A stretch of DNA of 64,000 nt from Micromonospora okii (GCF_020884795.1 NZ_BBZF01000014.1:468953-532952), one strand, 5' to 3'; positions 7,950-18,788 are shown, numbered from the stretch's first letter. Translations and numbers: made by a program. Notes: generated by a model from the letters alone, not told the origin.

Positions 7950-9275
7950 CGGCAGCCGACGCGACCCGGCCTGTTCAGCCGGGGGCGCGTCGGCTCGGCC
8001 GGGCCGCCCGCCCCGCCCGGCCGGAGGCGGCGGGGCGGTGGCGAGGGCGGCCAGGCGGCCCCGGCGACGGCGCAGGTCCGGCAGCCACAGGACGGCACCG
8101 GCGAGGAGCAGCAGCGACAGCAGGGGCAGCCGCCACCACCAACGCACGGTCGCCGGGGGCGGGGGCGGCGCGTCGGCCACCCACGGGCGCGCGGTCTTCG
8201 ACCAGGCGAGGAACGCGTCGCCGACCGGGAGGACCCCGAGGGCGTACCGACGGGTCCACGGGGTGTCGACGGGCACGCCGGCGAGGTCGCCGTAGTTGGC
8301 CAGCGCCCCGGCCAGGGCGTCGTCGCCCTGGACCTGCGCCGCGCCGAGGGTGACCACGGTGGCGGAGAGGCTCACCCCGAGCAGCAGCGGGCCCGAGTCC
8401 ACGTCGCCCGGCCCGTCCATCCCGTCCGGGTACTCGCGCACGGCCGGGCCGAGCCCCAGCGGCGTGGCGACGAAGGCGGCCCGGAAGCGGAGGTACTGCT
8501 CGCGGGCGAACGCCGGGTCGACGTCGACCAGGAAGCGCTGGATCATGCTCTGCGAGGTGGCCCGCGCCACCTCGGCCGGCGCGCCGGTGGCCAGGTCGAC
8601 CCGGTGCGGCATCAGCCCGGTACGCGGGTCGAGGCGCTGCCGCACGCCGTCCAGCCAGCGGGTCACGGTGCCGCCGAAGCGGGGCGGCAGCAGCGCGTCG
8701 TGCAGCCGCAGGGAGGCGACCGCCACCGTCGAGTCCACCGGCCACGCCTGCCCCGGGTACGCGGGCAGGTACGGCGAGGCGGAGCCGTCGAACGCCGCCC
8801 CGATCCCGGCCGACGCCTCGACGAACCGGGCCACCTCCGCCGGGTCGCGCCGGTCGGCCAGTTGCAGGGCGAGGATTCCGCCGCGCAGCCAGTTCGTCCA
8901 GCCCTGCCAGAAGATCCCGTACGCGGGTGTCAGGCCGGGGTCGAACACGCCGGTGCCGGCCGGCGACTCCAGCCGGGCCAGCGCCCGGCGGGCCTCCCGC
9001 AGCTCCTCCGCCCGCTCGCCGGCGGGCCGGCGCAGGCCCAGCTCGACCCGGGCCAGCCCGTACAGGGCGTGGGCGAAGAAGTACCCCTCGGGGAAGAGCC
9101 CCTGGGCGTCGGTGCCCGCCCCGTCGGCCAGGGCGGCGCGCAGGAAGGCGAGCTGCCGGGCCACCCCCGGCGGCTCGCCGTCGACGCCGCCGGTGGCCGG
9201 GGCGACGAGGCGTACCGCCCCGAGGAGGGCGACGGCGGTCAGCAGCACCGCGCAGACGCGGCGGGCGGTCCTCAT
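7947..9275 (-). CDS. Membrane-anchored exported protein of unknown function
   Basis: 442 residues. An N-terminal hydrophobic segment (ARRVCAVLLTAVALLGAVRLV, residues about 4-25) acts as a signal or anchor. A long exported domain rich in aromatic residues follows (LFPEGYFFAHALYGLARVE, AYGIFWQGWTNWLRGG, YLPAYPGQAWPVDS), resembling an alpha/alpha-barrel hydrolase fold. A second hydrophobic segment (RLPLLSLLLLAGAVLWL, about 385-402) and an Arg/Pro-rich cytoplasmic tail close the protein. I do not recognise the family. It ends 10 bp before the ppx start, so the two may be co-transcribed. The ATG at 9275 was chosen because the signal segment starts immediately after it. Confidence 0.7.
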   Translation of the reverse strand: MRTARRVCAVLLTAVALLGAVRLVAPATGGVDGEPPGVARQLAFLRAALADGAGTDAQGLFPEGYFFAHALYGLARVELGLRRPAGERAEELREARRALARLESPAGTGVFDPGLTPAYGIFWQGWTNWLRGGILALQLADRRDPAEVARFVEASAGIGAAFDGSASPYLPAYPGQAWPVDSTVAVASLRLHDALLPPRFGGTVTRWLDGVRQRLDPRTGLMPHRVDLATGAPAEVARATSQSMIQRFLVDVDPAFAREQYLRFRAAFVATPLGLGPAVREYPDGMDGPGDVDSGPLLLGVSLSATVVTLGAAQVQGDDALAGALANYGDLAGVPVDTPWTRRYALGVLPVGDAFLAWSKTARPWVADAPPPPPATVRWWWRLPLLSLLLLAGAVLWLPDLRRRRGRLAALATAPPPPAGRGGRPGRADAPPAEQAGSRRLP

Positions 9276-9294
9276 CGCGCCAGCGTCGCAACCG

Positions 9295-9418
9295 CGATCA
9301 AGACCGGCCACGCGCCCGGGACCGGGCTCCCGACCGGAGGCGGGCTCCCCGGGCCGGGCCGGGCTCCCCGCTCCAGGTCGGGCTTCCCGAGCGGCCGGGC
9401 TCCCCGGTCGCGGCCGGG
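9295..9418. repeat. Short degenerate direct repeats of CGGGCTCCCCG type
   Basis: Between two leftward genes, five or more variants of CGGGCTCCCCG are spaced every 15-30 bp. They contribute no open frame. A role as an imperfect terminator or simply slippage-derived repeat is possible; nothing else is visible. Confidence 0.5.
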
Positions 9419-9928
9419 CTAGAGGCGCAGCAGCATCCGGGTGTTGCCCAGGGTGTTCGGCTTGACCCGCTCCAGGTCCAGGAACTCGGCCACGCCCTCG
9501 TCGTACGAGCGCAGGAGCTGCTCGTAGACGGGATGCGGCACGGGCGCGCCGTCGATTTCGGTGAAGCCGAAGGAGCCGAAGAACCGGGTCTCGAAGGTGA
9601 GCACGAAGATGCGGGCCACCCCGATCTCCCGGGCCGCGTCGATCAGCTCGCCGACGATCCGGTGCCCGAGCCTGCGCCCCCGGTACGCCGGGTCCACGGC
9701 CACGGTGCGGATCTCGGCCAGGTCCTCCCACATCACGTGCAGCGCCCCGCAGCCGACGACGGCGTCGCCGTCGGCCGCGACCCGGAACTCCTGCACGTCC
9801 TCGTACAGGGTGACGGTGGCCTTGCCGAGCAGCCGCCGGTCGTCGGTGTAGGTGTCCACCAGCCGCCGGATGCCGCGCACGTCGGCGGTGCGGGCGCGGC
9901 GCACCACGACCTCGTCCGGCGTGGTCAC
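9419..9928 (-). CDS. argA: Short GNAT-type amino-acid N-acetyltransferase (ArgA-like)
   Basis: 169 residues, a single GNAT domain. The segments VGCGALHVMWEDLAEIRTVA, YRGRRLGHRIVGELI (acetyl-CoA loop) and GVAEFLDLERVKPNTLGN closely resemble the short N-acetylglutamate synthase of Mycobacterium (Rv2747 type), the first step of arginine biosynthesis. Unlike E. coli ArgA it has no amino-acid-kinase domain. The GTG start at 9928 overlaps the stop of the DUF501 gene (GTGA), so it is translationally coupled. No other arg genes are nearby. The enzyme assignment rests on remembered similarity to the mycobacterial protein; another small-molecule acetyltransferase is the alternative. Confidence 0.8.
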   Translation of the reverse strand: MTTPDEVVVRRARTADVRGIRRLVDTYTDDRRLLGKATVTLYEDVQEFRVAADGDAVVGCGALHVMWEDLAEIRTVAVDPAYRGRRLGHRIVGELIDAAREIGVARIFVLTFETRFFGSFGFTEIDGAPVPHPVYEQLLRSYDEGVAEFLDLERVKPNTLGNTRMLLRL

Positions 9929-10491
9929 TCGCCCGCCGGCACGTCGACGCAGGGGCCGGCCGCCCACCACTGCTCCACCAGCGCGAGGGTCTCGTCGCCG
10001 AACGGGTTGACCCCCGGACCGGCTCCGAGCGCGTGGCCGAGGTGCACGTGCAGGCACTTCACCCGGCCGGGCATGCCGCCGGCCGAGATGCCGGCGATCT
10101 CCGGCACCTCGCCGATCGCCTCCCGGCGGGCCAGGTAGTCCTCGTGCGCGGCCCGGTAGCGGGCGGCCAGCTCCGGGTCGGCGGCCAGCCGCTCGGCCAT
10201 CTCCTTCATCAGCCCGGCCGACTCCAGCCGGCTGCACGCGGCGGTCGCCCGGGGGCAGGTCAGGTAGAACAGCGTCGGGAAGGGCGTACCGTCGGCCAGG
10301 CGCGGGGTCGTCTCCACCACGTCGGGCAGGCCGCAGGGGCAGCGGTGGGCCACCGCCCGGGTGCCGCGCGGGGCGCGCCCGAGCTGGGCGGCCACCGCCG
10401 CCAGGTCACGCTCGGTGGCCGGTTCCCGCACCGGCGGGGGTACGGAGTCGGCCGCCGGGTCCGGTGGGGGTACGACAGTCACGGTGCTCAT
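9925..10491 (-). CDS. DUF501 domain-containing protein
   Basis: 188 residues. A Pro/Ala-rich N-terminal ~30 residues precede the conserved domain. Characteristic pieces are AHRCPCGLPDVVETTPRL, PFPTLFYLTCP and the C-terminal GISAGGMPGRVKCLHVHLGH. The two Cys/His clusters (HRCPCG; KCLHVHLGH) would fit metal binding, but this is inference. The gene lies between divIC/ftsB and ppx in many actinobacteria, as here. Function is unknown; the neighbours suggest a conserved housekeeping role. It is the second gene after divIC with a 25-bp gap and overlaps the acetyltransferase start. Confidence 0.88.
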   Translation of the reverse strand: MSTVTVVPPPDPAADSVPPPVREPATERDLAAVAAQLGRAPRGTRAVAHRCPCGLPDVVETTPRLADGTPFPTLFYLTCPRATAACSRLESAGLMKEMAERLAADPELAARYRAAHEDYLARREAIGEVPEIAGISAGGMPGRVKCLHVHLGHALGAGPGVNPFGDETLALVEQWWAAGPCVDVPAGE

Positions 10492-10516
10492 CTCTCGTCG
10501 GTGCTCGGCGGGGGGC

Positions 10517-11149
10517 TCACTGGCCGGGGCGGTCGCCGTTCGCGGCCCGCACGCTCGACCACAGGGTGTCGTACCACGGGTCGGGGGCCGGCGGCTGGGC
10601 GGGGGGCGCGTCGCCGCCCGCGTCCCGGGCCGCGCCGGCCGGGTCGTTCAGCACGATCACCGGGACCTCACCCGGGTAGACCATGTAGAACCGCTCCCGC
10701 GCCTGGATGCTGATGTACTCGTTGTCCCGCCACTTCGCCGCCTCGGCGGCGCGTTCGGCGATGAGCTCGCGCTGCGCCGCCTGGGACGCCTCCATCCGCT
10801 CGATGTCGGCCTGCTGGTCCAGGTAGACCCGGACGGGATAGGTGTACGCGAGGGCGAGCGCGATCAGCACGGCGAAGAGCACGGTGGCCCGCCCCGTGAT
10901 GCGTCGGGGGCGGGGTGCGGAGAGCCGCTTGACCGTGCCGCCGGCCGCCGCGCGGCGGGCCGCGGCGGGACGGTTCGCGGAGCGTACCGGATCGGTGGGC
11001 CGCGCCGAGCCGGGCGAGCGGCCGGCGGCGCGCGCCTCCGCGCGGACGCCGTCGCGGACCGAGACCCGGGCGCGGGCCCCGCCCGGCCGGCCGGACTGAC
11101 CCGGCCGGCGGACGGGGCGCTGACCACCCGGTGTGCGGCGCTGCTGCAT
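10517..11149 (-). CDS. Septum formation initiator family protein (DivIC/FtsB)
   Basis: 210 residues. The first ~85 are basic, Pro/Arg/Gly-rich and cytoplasmic. A single transmembrane segment follows (TVLFAVLIALALAYTYP, about 88-105), then a coiled coil (DQQADIERMEASQAAQREL onward) and the conserved KWRDNEYISIQARERFYMVY motif with a PGE turn. This topology is that of DivIC/FtsB, which joins FtsL and FtsQ in the divisome. The ATG at 11149 is preceded by AGGAGGGT. Gene order eno, divIC, DUF501, ppx is conserved in actinobacteria and supports the call. The C-terminal ~45 residues are Pro/Asp-rich and variable. Confidence 0.9.
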   Translation of the reverse strand: MQQRRTPGGQRPVRRPGQSGRPGGARARVSVRDGVRAEARAAGRSPGSARPTDPVRSANRPAAARRAAAGGTVKRLSAPRPRRITGRATVLFAVLIALALAYTYPVRVYLDQQADIERMEASQAAQRELIAERAAEAAKWRDNEYISIQARERFYMVYPGEVPVIVLNDPAGAARDAGGDAPPAQPPAPDPWYDTLWSSVRAANGDRPGQ

Positions 11150-11181
11150 CGTCACACCCTCCTGGGAGGCTCGCTGTGGAC

Positions 11182-13366
<2,185 letters not shown>

Positions 13367-13389
13367 CCGCCCGCCCGACGACTTCCGCC

Positions 13390-13432
13390 CCGCCGACGGG
13401 CCCCGCCCCGGCGACGGGCCCCGCCCCGGCGG
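13390..13432. repeat. Short tandem repeat CGACGGGCCCCGCCCCGG
   Basis: Two adjacent copies of an 18-bp unit follow the lipoprotein stop and lead into the palindromic repeat. Each unit contains GGGCCCC, so the array adds secondary structure to the convergent 3' region. Confidence 0.5.
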
Positions 13433-13486
13433 GTTAGGAAGGGGCCCCTGTACAACGGAATGCGTTAACAGGGGGCCCCTCCTTAC
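13433..13486. repeat. GCGTTAACA-core palindromic repeat, copy A
   Basis: Arms GTTAGGAAGGGGCCCC and GGGGGCCCCTCCTTAC enclose TGTACAACGGAATGCGTTAACA. It lies between two convergent genes and contains the TAA stop codon of the DUF885 gene (13483-13485). It belongs to the same family as the copies at 25906, 28821 and 49553. It can fold into a GC-rich hairpin and probably acts as a bidirectional terminator. Confidence 0.8.
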
Positions 13487-15102
13487 ACCCCCAGCAGGGT
13501 GCGGAGGTGGCGCGGGGGCGGGCAGTCGTGGGCCAGCATCGCGTCGTGCCACTCGCGCAGCGGCACCCCCGACGGGCGCAGCGCGGCGATCTCGGCGACC
13601 TCGCTGTACCCGACGAAGTACGTGGAGAGCTGCGTGGAGGTGAGCAGCGCCCGCCGCCACTTGCCGGCCGCCTCGCCCTCCTCCTGGAAGCCCCGGCCGG
13701 TCATCAGCGCCATCGCCTCGGCCTCGGGCAGGTCGTCGCAGTGCACGAGCTGGTCGAGCAGCGCGTTGATGGTCATCCGGAGCTGCATCTTGAGCTGCTG
13801 CAACCGCACCGGCAGGCCACCGAAGCCGAGGCCGGCCATCAGCTCCTCGGTGTAGACCGCCCAGCCCTCCACGAACGGCCCGGACCGGGCGAGCGCCCGG
13901 ACCCGGGTGGGGCCGACGTACCGGCGGGCGTGGGCGAGCTGGAGGAAGTGCCCGGGCACCGCCTCGTGGACGGTGAGGTTGCGGATCATGTGGTCGTTGT
14001 ACTCGCGGTAGAACGAGTCCACCCGCGTCGCCGGCCAGTCCCGCGGGGTGGGGGCGATGCAGTAGAACGTCGGCAACGCCGCCGTCTCCAGCGGGCCCGG
14101 CGCGTCGCAGTACGCCACCGCCACGCCCCGGGCGAACTCCGGCATCTCCTGGATCACGCACGGGTCGTCGACCAGCGTGACCAGGTCGTGCGCCCGGACG
14201 AAGCCGGTCGCCTCGTCGAGGGTGATCGAGGCGAGCTCCACGACGGTGGCGTCGTCGGGGTGCTCGGCGGCCAGCAGGTCCAGCGCCCGGCGTACCGTCT
14301 CGTCGTCGGCCGGACCGCCGACCAGCTCGACGGCCGCCTCGCGGATCTCGGCGGTGACCCGCTCCAGGTTGGCCCAGGCGCGACGCTGCACCTCGGCGGC
14401 GCCCAGCTCGGTGTCGAGGGTGTGCCAGAGCCGGGCCTCCCAGCGCCGCCGGCCCAGCCGGGGGTCGCGCCCCGCGCCGCCGTCGGCGGCCAGGCCGGCG
14501 CGCAGCCAGCCCACGAACTCCTCCAGCGCGGCGATCGCCGCCGTCGCGGCGGGCTCCACCCGGTCGGCCAGGGCGGGCGCCTCGGCGAGCAGCCGGGGCA
14601 CCTCGTCGCGGACCAGGGCCGCCGCGCCGGTGAACTGCCCGACCGCCGTCTCGGCGTGGACCCGGGGCATGTCACGCAGCGTCGCGCGGGCGGTCGCCAG
14701 GGCGTCCGGTACGGCCGCGAGCCGACCCGCCAGGGCGGTCAGCCGCACCTCCGCCGCGGCGAACGGGCGGGCCACCAGGGCGTGCAGCAGCGGGGCCGGG
14801 TTGTGCCGCAGCGGGTCCCACTCGTGCGCCCGGATCTCGTCGGCCTCGAACAGCCCCCGGTCGACCAGGGCGCTGAGCAGGGCGTGGTCGACCCGCTCCT
14901 CGACGTCGAGCGCGTCCGGGTCGACCTCGGAGAGGGCGTCGGCGGCGTCCCGGAGCATCGCCCGGTCGGCGGCGACGGCGTCGGCCGACAGGTCCGGCAA
15001 CCGGTCGTCGTACCGGTGGTCGCCGGCGGACGAGGCGAGGCCGGGCCGGCTCTCCAGCAGGGCGTCGACGATCCGTTCGGCACGGGGTGCGAAGGATGAC
15101 AT
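13483..15102 (-). CDS. DUF885 family putative zinc carboxypeptidase-like protein
   Basis: 539 residues, normal length for DUF885. The HEAVPGH motif (HExxxxH type, about residue 378) and the downstream EGWAVYTEEL motif (about 411) are the two conserved metal-binding signatures, implying a zinc peptidase. The C-terminus carries CDDLPEAEAMALM and AGKWRRALLTSTQLSTYFVGY, both typical. No signal peptide: MSSFAPRAERIVDALL starts directly with a helix, so it is probably cytoplasmic. The ATG at 15102 has TAGGGT 6 nt upstream (15109-15114) and no Shine-Dalgarno, suggesting a leaderless mRNA. Its stop codon lies within palindromic repeat copy A. Confidence 0.9.
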   Translation of the reverse strand: MSSFAPRAERIVDALLESRPGLASSAGDHRYDDRLPDLSADAVAADRAMLRDAADALSEVDPDALDVEERVDHALLSALVDRGLFEADEIRAHEWDPLRHNPAPLLHALVARPFAAAEVRLTALAGRLAAVPDALATARATLRDMPRVHAETAVGQFTGAAALVRDEVPRLLAEAPALADRVEPAATAAIAALEEFVGWLRAGLAADGGAGRDPRLGRRRWEARLWHTLDTELGAAEVQRRAWANLERVTAEIREAAVELVGGPADDETVRRALDLLAAEHPDDATVVELASITLDEATGFVRAHDLVTLVDDPCVIQEMPEFARGVAVAYCDAPGPLETAALPTFYCIAPTPRDWPATRVDSFYREYNDHMIRNLTVHEAVPGHFLQLAHARRYVGPTRVRALARSGPFVEGWAVYTEELMAGLGFGGLPVRLQQLKMQLRMTINALLDQLVHCDDLPEAEAMALMTGRGFQEEGEAAGKWRRALLTSTQLSTYFVGYSEVAEIAALRPSGVPLREWHDAMLAHDCPPPRHLRTLLGV

Positions 15103-15108
15103 GCGACG

Positions 15109-15114
15109 ACCCTA
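15109..15114 (-). promoter_or_regulatory. Candidate -10 (TAGGGT) for leaderless DUF885 gene
   Basis: TAGGGT followed by 6 nt and ATG on the minus strand; no Shine-Dalgarno between. Confidence 0.5.
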
Positions 15115-15141
15115 GCGGGGAGCCGGCACCCGCGTCGGGCG

Positions 15142-16146
15142 TCAGGCGGGGCGCTTGCCCGCCTCGTCCACCACGGCACGGGTCAGCACGGCGGTGGTGG
15201 CGGTGAGCATCCCGGCCTTGCCGGTCTCGTTGTCCCGGACGAGGTAGGAGCGCTCGCCGAGGTACTCGTAGGTGCTCCGGTCGAAGATCCACTCCGTACG
15301 CTGGCCGAACTCGTCGGTGAAGCCCACGGCCACCCCGGTCCGCCCGGCAGCGTCGACGGACTCCGGCACCAGGACCGCCCCCGGGATCTTCGCCGCCGCG
15401 CGGTAGAGGGCGGCGTTGACCTCGGGCGGCAGCAGGCTCTCCCGCAACGCCCCGCCAATGAAGTCGAAAGCGCCGTAGTCGCGAGGCTGGTCCTCCCGAT
15501 CCGCCACCGCGTAGGCGTGCCGCAGCAGCGCCTCCGGGTCCGTCGGCAGGTTCGCGTACCTGGCGTTGGGGGGGCCGCCCACACTTTTGAACGTCTCGCC
15601 CCGCTCGCGGACGAGCGCGTCGCCGCCGTTCTGGGGCACCCAGATCTCGCGGTCGTGCACCTCGTCGAGCACCTGTGCGTTCACCCCGGCCTCCTTCGGG
15701 CCGTCGCCGCCCTCGGGGAAGGTGAGCCAGGCGACCTTGCTGCGGACGTAGACGAAGCCGCCGCCGACCACCGGCGTCACCGGCTTCGCGGCGGCCACCA
15801 GGGCGGCCCGCTCCATCAGCGGGGCCACGCCGGCGGCGTCCCCGGCCAGCACGGTGACGTACTGCTGCGCGCGGGTGCCCGCTGCGGGGTCCGAGCCGGG
15901 CAGCCCGACGGTGGCGACCAGCGCGGCGGCCAGGGCGGTGGCGGCCACCGGCGCGGCGATCCAGGCCAGCCGGCGGCGGAACCGGGCCGCCGGGCGGGCG
16001 GACGCCGCCGCCGGGGTGGGGGTGATCTCGTTCATGAAGGCTTCCTTCAGGACGCGATGGCGGTCGGCGGGAAGCTCCCCACCGGGCGGTGGGGGCACCG
16101 ACCGGGCGAGGGCGGCGCGCTCGGCAGGATCAAGCCGTGGGATCAT
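15142..16146 (-). CDS. CU044_5270-type membrane protein coupled to an ECF sigma factor
   Basis: 334 residues. A cytoplasmic N-terminal ~55 residues (MIPRLDPAERAALARSVPPP) precede one transmembrane helix (LAWIAAPVAATALAAALVATV, about 63-83). A ~240-residue exported domain follows, with GGFVYVRSKVAWLT, EIWVPQNGGDALVRE and TDPEALLRHAYAV, the pattern of the CU044_5270 family. These proteins are regularly encoded with a sigma factor and may act as its membrane-bound regulator, although no zinc anti-sigma motif is visible. The ATG at 16146 overlaps the sigma stop (ATGA), which fixes the start; a Met at 16035 would remove part of the cytoplasmic tail. Confidence 0.82.
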   Translation of the reverse strand: MIPRLDPAERAALARSVPPPPGGELPADRHRVLKEAFMNEITPTPAAASARPAARFRRRLAWIAAPVAATALAAALVATVGLPGSDPAAGTRAQQYVTVLAGDAAGVAPLMERAALVAAAKPVTPVVGGGFVYVRSKVAWLTFPEGGDGPKEAGVNAQVLDEVHDREIWVPQNGGDALVRERGETFKSVGGPPNARYANLPTDPEALLRHAYAVADREDQPRDYGAFDFIGGALRESLLPPEVNAALYRAAAKIPGAVLVPESVDAAGRTGVAVGFTDEFGQRTEWIFDRSTYEYLGERSYLVRDNETGKAGMLTATTAVLTRAVVDEAGKRPA

Positions 16147-16781
16147 CGGTTCATCTCCTGGTTCGACCGGGCCGCGGTCGCGCGGCCACCCTGTACCTGT
16201 CCATGAGGCGGAGCGGGTTCCCGGTCCGGCGGCCCCGCGCTGAGCGCCCGCTCGGCGAGGGCACGCAGTTTCGTCCGGGCCCGCGACAACCGGGACCGGA
16301 CCGTGCCGATCGGCAGACCGAGCGCCTCCGCTGCGGCGGCGTAGTCCAGCCCCGACCAGACGCAGAGGGTGAAGACCTCCCGTTCCGCCGGGCGCAGGGC
16401 GGCCAGCGCCGCCTCGGCCGCCGCCACCCGGCCGACGTCGTCCATCCGGTCGCTCAGCTCGTCGGCGAAGTCGGGGACGGTGTCGGCGCGCGGGACGCGG
16501 GCCAGCGCGGCCCGGTGCCGCCGGGCCGCCCGGTTCGTGTTGCGCAGCACGTTCGTGGCGATCCCCAACAGCCACGGCAGGACGCTGTCACCGTCGGGCC
16601 GCAGCCTGCCGCGCAGCCGCCAGGCCTCCAGGAAGGTCAGCGACACCACGTCCTCGGCGGTGCCCCAGCAGCTCGTCGAACGGTACGCGTGCCGGTGCAC
16701 GGCGCGGGCGTGGTCGTCGAACAGCTGCCCGAACGCCGCCGCGTCGCCGGCCCGCAGCCGGGCCCGATATGAACTGTCCAC
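16143..16781 (-). CDS. ECF-type RNA polymerase sigma factor
   Basis: 212 residues. Region 2 spans about 12-75 (AAAFGQLFDDHARAVHRHAY, EDVVSLTFLEAWRL). Region 4 spans about 120-175 (LRPAEREVFTLCVWSGLDYA, ALGLPIGTVRSRLSRARTKL). A region 3 is absent, as expected for ECF factors. The C-terminal tail is Pro/Arg-rich. The GTG at 16781 gives VDSSYRARLRAGDAAAF, a normal ECF N-terminus. It directs a regulon that cannot be read from the window. Its partner, the CU044_5270-type protein, starts within its stop codon. Confidence 0.92.
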   Translation of the reverse strand: MDSSYRARLRAGDAAAFGQLFDDHARAVHRHAYRSTSCWGTAEDVVSLTFLEAWRLRGRLRPDGDSVLPWLLGIATNVLRNTNRAARRHRAALARVPRADTVPDFADELSDRMDDVGRVAAAEAALAALRPAEREVFTLCVWSGLDYAAAAEALGLPIGTVRSRLSRARTKLRALAERALSAGPPDREPAPPHGQVQGGRATAARSNQEMNR

Positions 16782-16804
16782 ACCCTTCTCTGTCCGCTCG
16801 CCGG

Positions 16805-16920
16805 GGCGGGTTCCCACCGGAACCGACCCGGGACGCGGAACGGCCTCGCCGGAACCGATCCGGGGGCGCGGGTCGGCCTCGCCGGAACCGACCCGGGGCG
16901 CGGGTCGGCCCGTGGCACCC
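16805..16920. repeat. Tandem ~35-bp repeat upstream of the sigma factor
   Basis: About three degenerate units, each containing CCGGAACCGA followed by CCGGGGCGCGGGTCGGC or a close variant, lie between the mazG stop and the sigma-factor start. No open frame is supported. Because it sits directly before an autoregulated class of gene it could influence transcription, but no direct evidence is visible. Confidence 0.55.
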
Positions 16921-16942
16921 GGCCGGCCCCGTGGACGGCGGG

Positions 16943-17926
16943 TCAGCCGGCGTCGGCGGCCCGTTCGGCGGCGCGGACCGCCTCGGCATAGGCGCGGGCA
17001 GCGCGGCGGAGGGCGGCCTCCGGGTCGATGCCCGCCTCGCGGGCCGCCGCGACCGTGGCCAGCAGGCTCGCGCCCAGGCGCGCCTCCGGGTCGACCTGCG
17101 TCTGCGCCAGCGGGGGCGGGACGGCCAGCCCGGCGCGGCCGGCGCGCTCCAGGATCTTGGCCGCCAGGGCCAGCGCGGGCAGGCTCGGCGCGATGCCGTC
17201 CAGCACCGAGGCCCGGGCCTTCTCGGCCCGCTTGATCCGGTCCCAGTTGGCGGTGATCTCGTCCAGGGTGGTGGCCTGGTCGCCGGCGAAGACGTGCGGG
17301 TTGCGCCGGATCATCTTGTCGACCAGGCCACCGGCCACGTCGTCGACGTTCCACCGCTCGCCCTCCGGCAGCCCCTCGGCCAGCCGGGCGTGCAGCACCA
17401 CCTGGAGCAGCACGTCACCCAGCTCCTCGCGGAGCGCGTCGGTGTCGTCGGCGTCGATCGCGTCGTACGCCTCGTAGCACTCCTCGATCAGGTAGCCGGC
17501 GAGGCTGCGGTGGGTCTGCGCCCGCTTCCACGGGTCACCGCCGGGCGAGACCAGCCGGTCCATCACCTCGACCGCGTCGAGCAGCCGGGCACCCGGCGGG
17601 TCCCACGAGCCGTGCATCAGCTCCAGCTCGGCCAGCCCCGGCTCCCGGGCCAGCCGCAGCCCCAGCTCCCGGGCCAGCGCCTCGTCGCCGGCCGGCCCGG
17701 CCAGCCAGACCGCCGCGCCGTGCGCCGCCGCCGTGGCCAGCAGCGCCGGCACCGCCGGGCCGTCCGGCACGGTCACCTCGGCGCCCGTCGCCCGCACGGC
17801 CGTCGCCAGCTCGCTCTCCGCCCCGGCCAGCACCGGGTGCGCGCGTACGGCGTCCCAGGCGGCGGCGGTCAGCAGCCCGGCCGGGAGCCGGGGCGAGGTG
17901 ACCAGCAGGACGATCCGGGCGGTCAT
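16943..17926 (-). CDS. mazG: Nucleoside triphosphate pyrophosphohydrolase MazG
   Basis: 327 residues. A poorly conserved N-terminal ~100 residues precede the MazG domain. The catalytic EExxE...ExxD pattern is visible in LAGYLIEECYEAYDAIDADD and LREELGDVLLQVVLHA. Later conserved segments are DKMIRRNPHVFAGD and NWDRIKRAEK. MazG hydrolyses canonical and oxidised NTPs to NMP and pyrophosphate. The ATG at 17926 overlaps the stop of the SurA-like lipoprotein gene (ATGA). The order mfd, SurA-like, mazG is conserved in actinobacteria. The C-terminus contains a second weak MazG-like helix pair (GASLLATVAAAREAGIDPE). Confidence 0.93.
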   Translation of the reverse strand: MTARIVLLVTSPRLPAGLLTAAAWDAVRAHPVLAGAESELATAVRATGAEVTVPDGPAVPALLATAAAHGAAVWLAGPAGDEALARELGLRLAREPGLAELELMHGSWDPPGARLLDAVEVMDRLVSPGGDPWKRAQTHRSLAGYLIEECYEAYDAIDADDTDALREELGDVLLQVVLHARLAEGLPEGERWNVDDVAGGLVDKMIRRNPHVFAGDQATTLDEITANWDRIKRAEKARASVLDGIAPSLPALALAAKILERAGRAGLAVPPPLAQTQVDPEARLGASLLATVAAAREAGIDPEAALRRAARAYAEAVRAAERAADAG

Positions 17927-18729
17927 ACCCCGGGAGCAGCCGGGGCGCTCGGCTCGCCCGACGGGGCCTGCGGGGTGGAGATGTCGGTGACCGGGCCGTC
18001 CTCGTCGATGAAGGGCAGCGAGTAGAAGATCAGCGACTGGCCGGTGCTGACCACCGACGGCACGCCGACCGGCCGGTAGCGGGGGTTGACCGACGACCCG
18101 GCCTTCTCCGCCTCCGCCTGGAGGGCCGCGCTGAGCGCGGTGGCACCGCGCACGAAGCCGCCCGGGGTGCCCGCGCCGCCGCTCTCGCCGAACGCCTGCC
18201 GCACCTGCGACACGGTCATTCCGGACTGGATCGCCCCGGTCTTCTCGATGGCCCGGTAGACGGCCATGACCGCCTCGTCGTTCACCTCGGCCGTGGGCAG
18301 CCGCGCGCCCAACGCGGCGGAGATGTCCACCCACTCGCTCCACAGCCGGGTGTACTCGGCGGCGGCCGGCACCCGGAGCTGCCGCTCCAACTGCTCCGGC
18401 TTGACCTCGTCGGGCACCTGGATGCCCTGCGCGGCCACCACCCGCTTGCCCAACTCGACGCTGACCAGCAGGTCCAGCACGTCCTGCCGGGTCACGTCCG
18501 AGCGCAGCTGCGCCGGCCCCGGGGTGGCCCCGGCCTGCGCGGCCTCGGCGCTCACCGCGGCGGCGTACAACCCCTGGGCGTTGTCGTAGATCTCGTCCAC
18601 CCGGTCCACGGAGAACTTCGCGTCGCCCACGTAGGCGGCGACGTCCGGCGCGGACTTCCCGCACGCACCGAGGGAGAGGACACCGAGGGCCGCGACGCTG
18701 GCGGCGGCGATGAGACGGCGAGTACGCAT
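17923..18729 (-). CDS. SurA N-terminal-domain lipoprotein
   Basis: 268 residues. The signal peptide RRLIAAASVAALGVLSLGAC ends in a lipobox (LGA-Cys, Cys near 23). The mature part starts GKSAPDVAAYVGDAKFSVDR, and TRQDVLDLLVSVELGKRVVAAQG follows the SurA/PrsA-type N-terminal chaperone fold. No parvulin PPIase motif is visible. It is probably an outer-face lipid-anchored folding factor. It is co-directional with mfd upstream (59-bp gap) and coupled to mazG downstream. ATG at 18729 is the only start that keeps the complete signal sequence. Confidence 0.85.
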   Translation of the reverse strand: MRTRRLIAAASVAALGVLSLGACGKSAPDVAAYVGDAKFSVDRVDEIYDNAQGLYAAAVSAEAAQAGATPGPAQLRSDVTRQDVLDLLVSVELGKRVVAAQGIQVPDEVKPEQLERQLRVPAAAEYTRLWSEWVDISAALGARLPTAEVNDEAVMAVYRAIEKTGAIQSGMTVSQVRQAFGESGGAGTPGGFVRGATALSAALQAEAEKAGSSVNPRYRPVGVPSVVSTGQSLIFYSLPFIDEDGPVTDISTPQAPSGEPSAPAAPGV

Positions 18730-18788
18730 GATTGTCACTCTCTCATGCGTCCCCACCGGCGGCGACGCCGCCCACCGGGCGCTACCCC

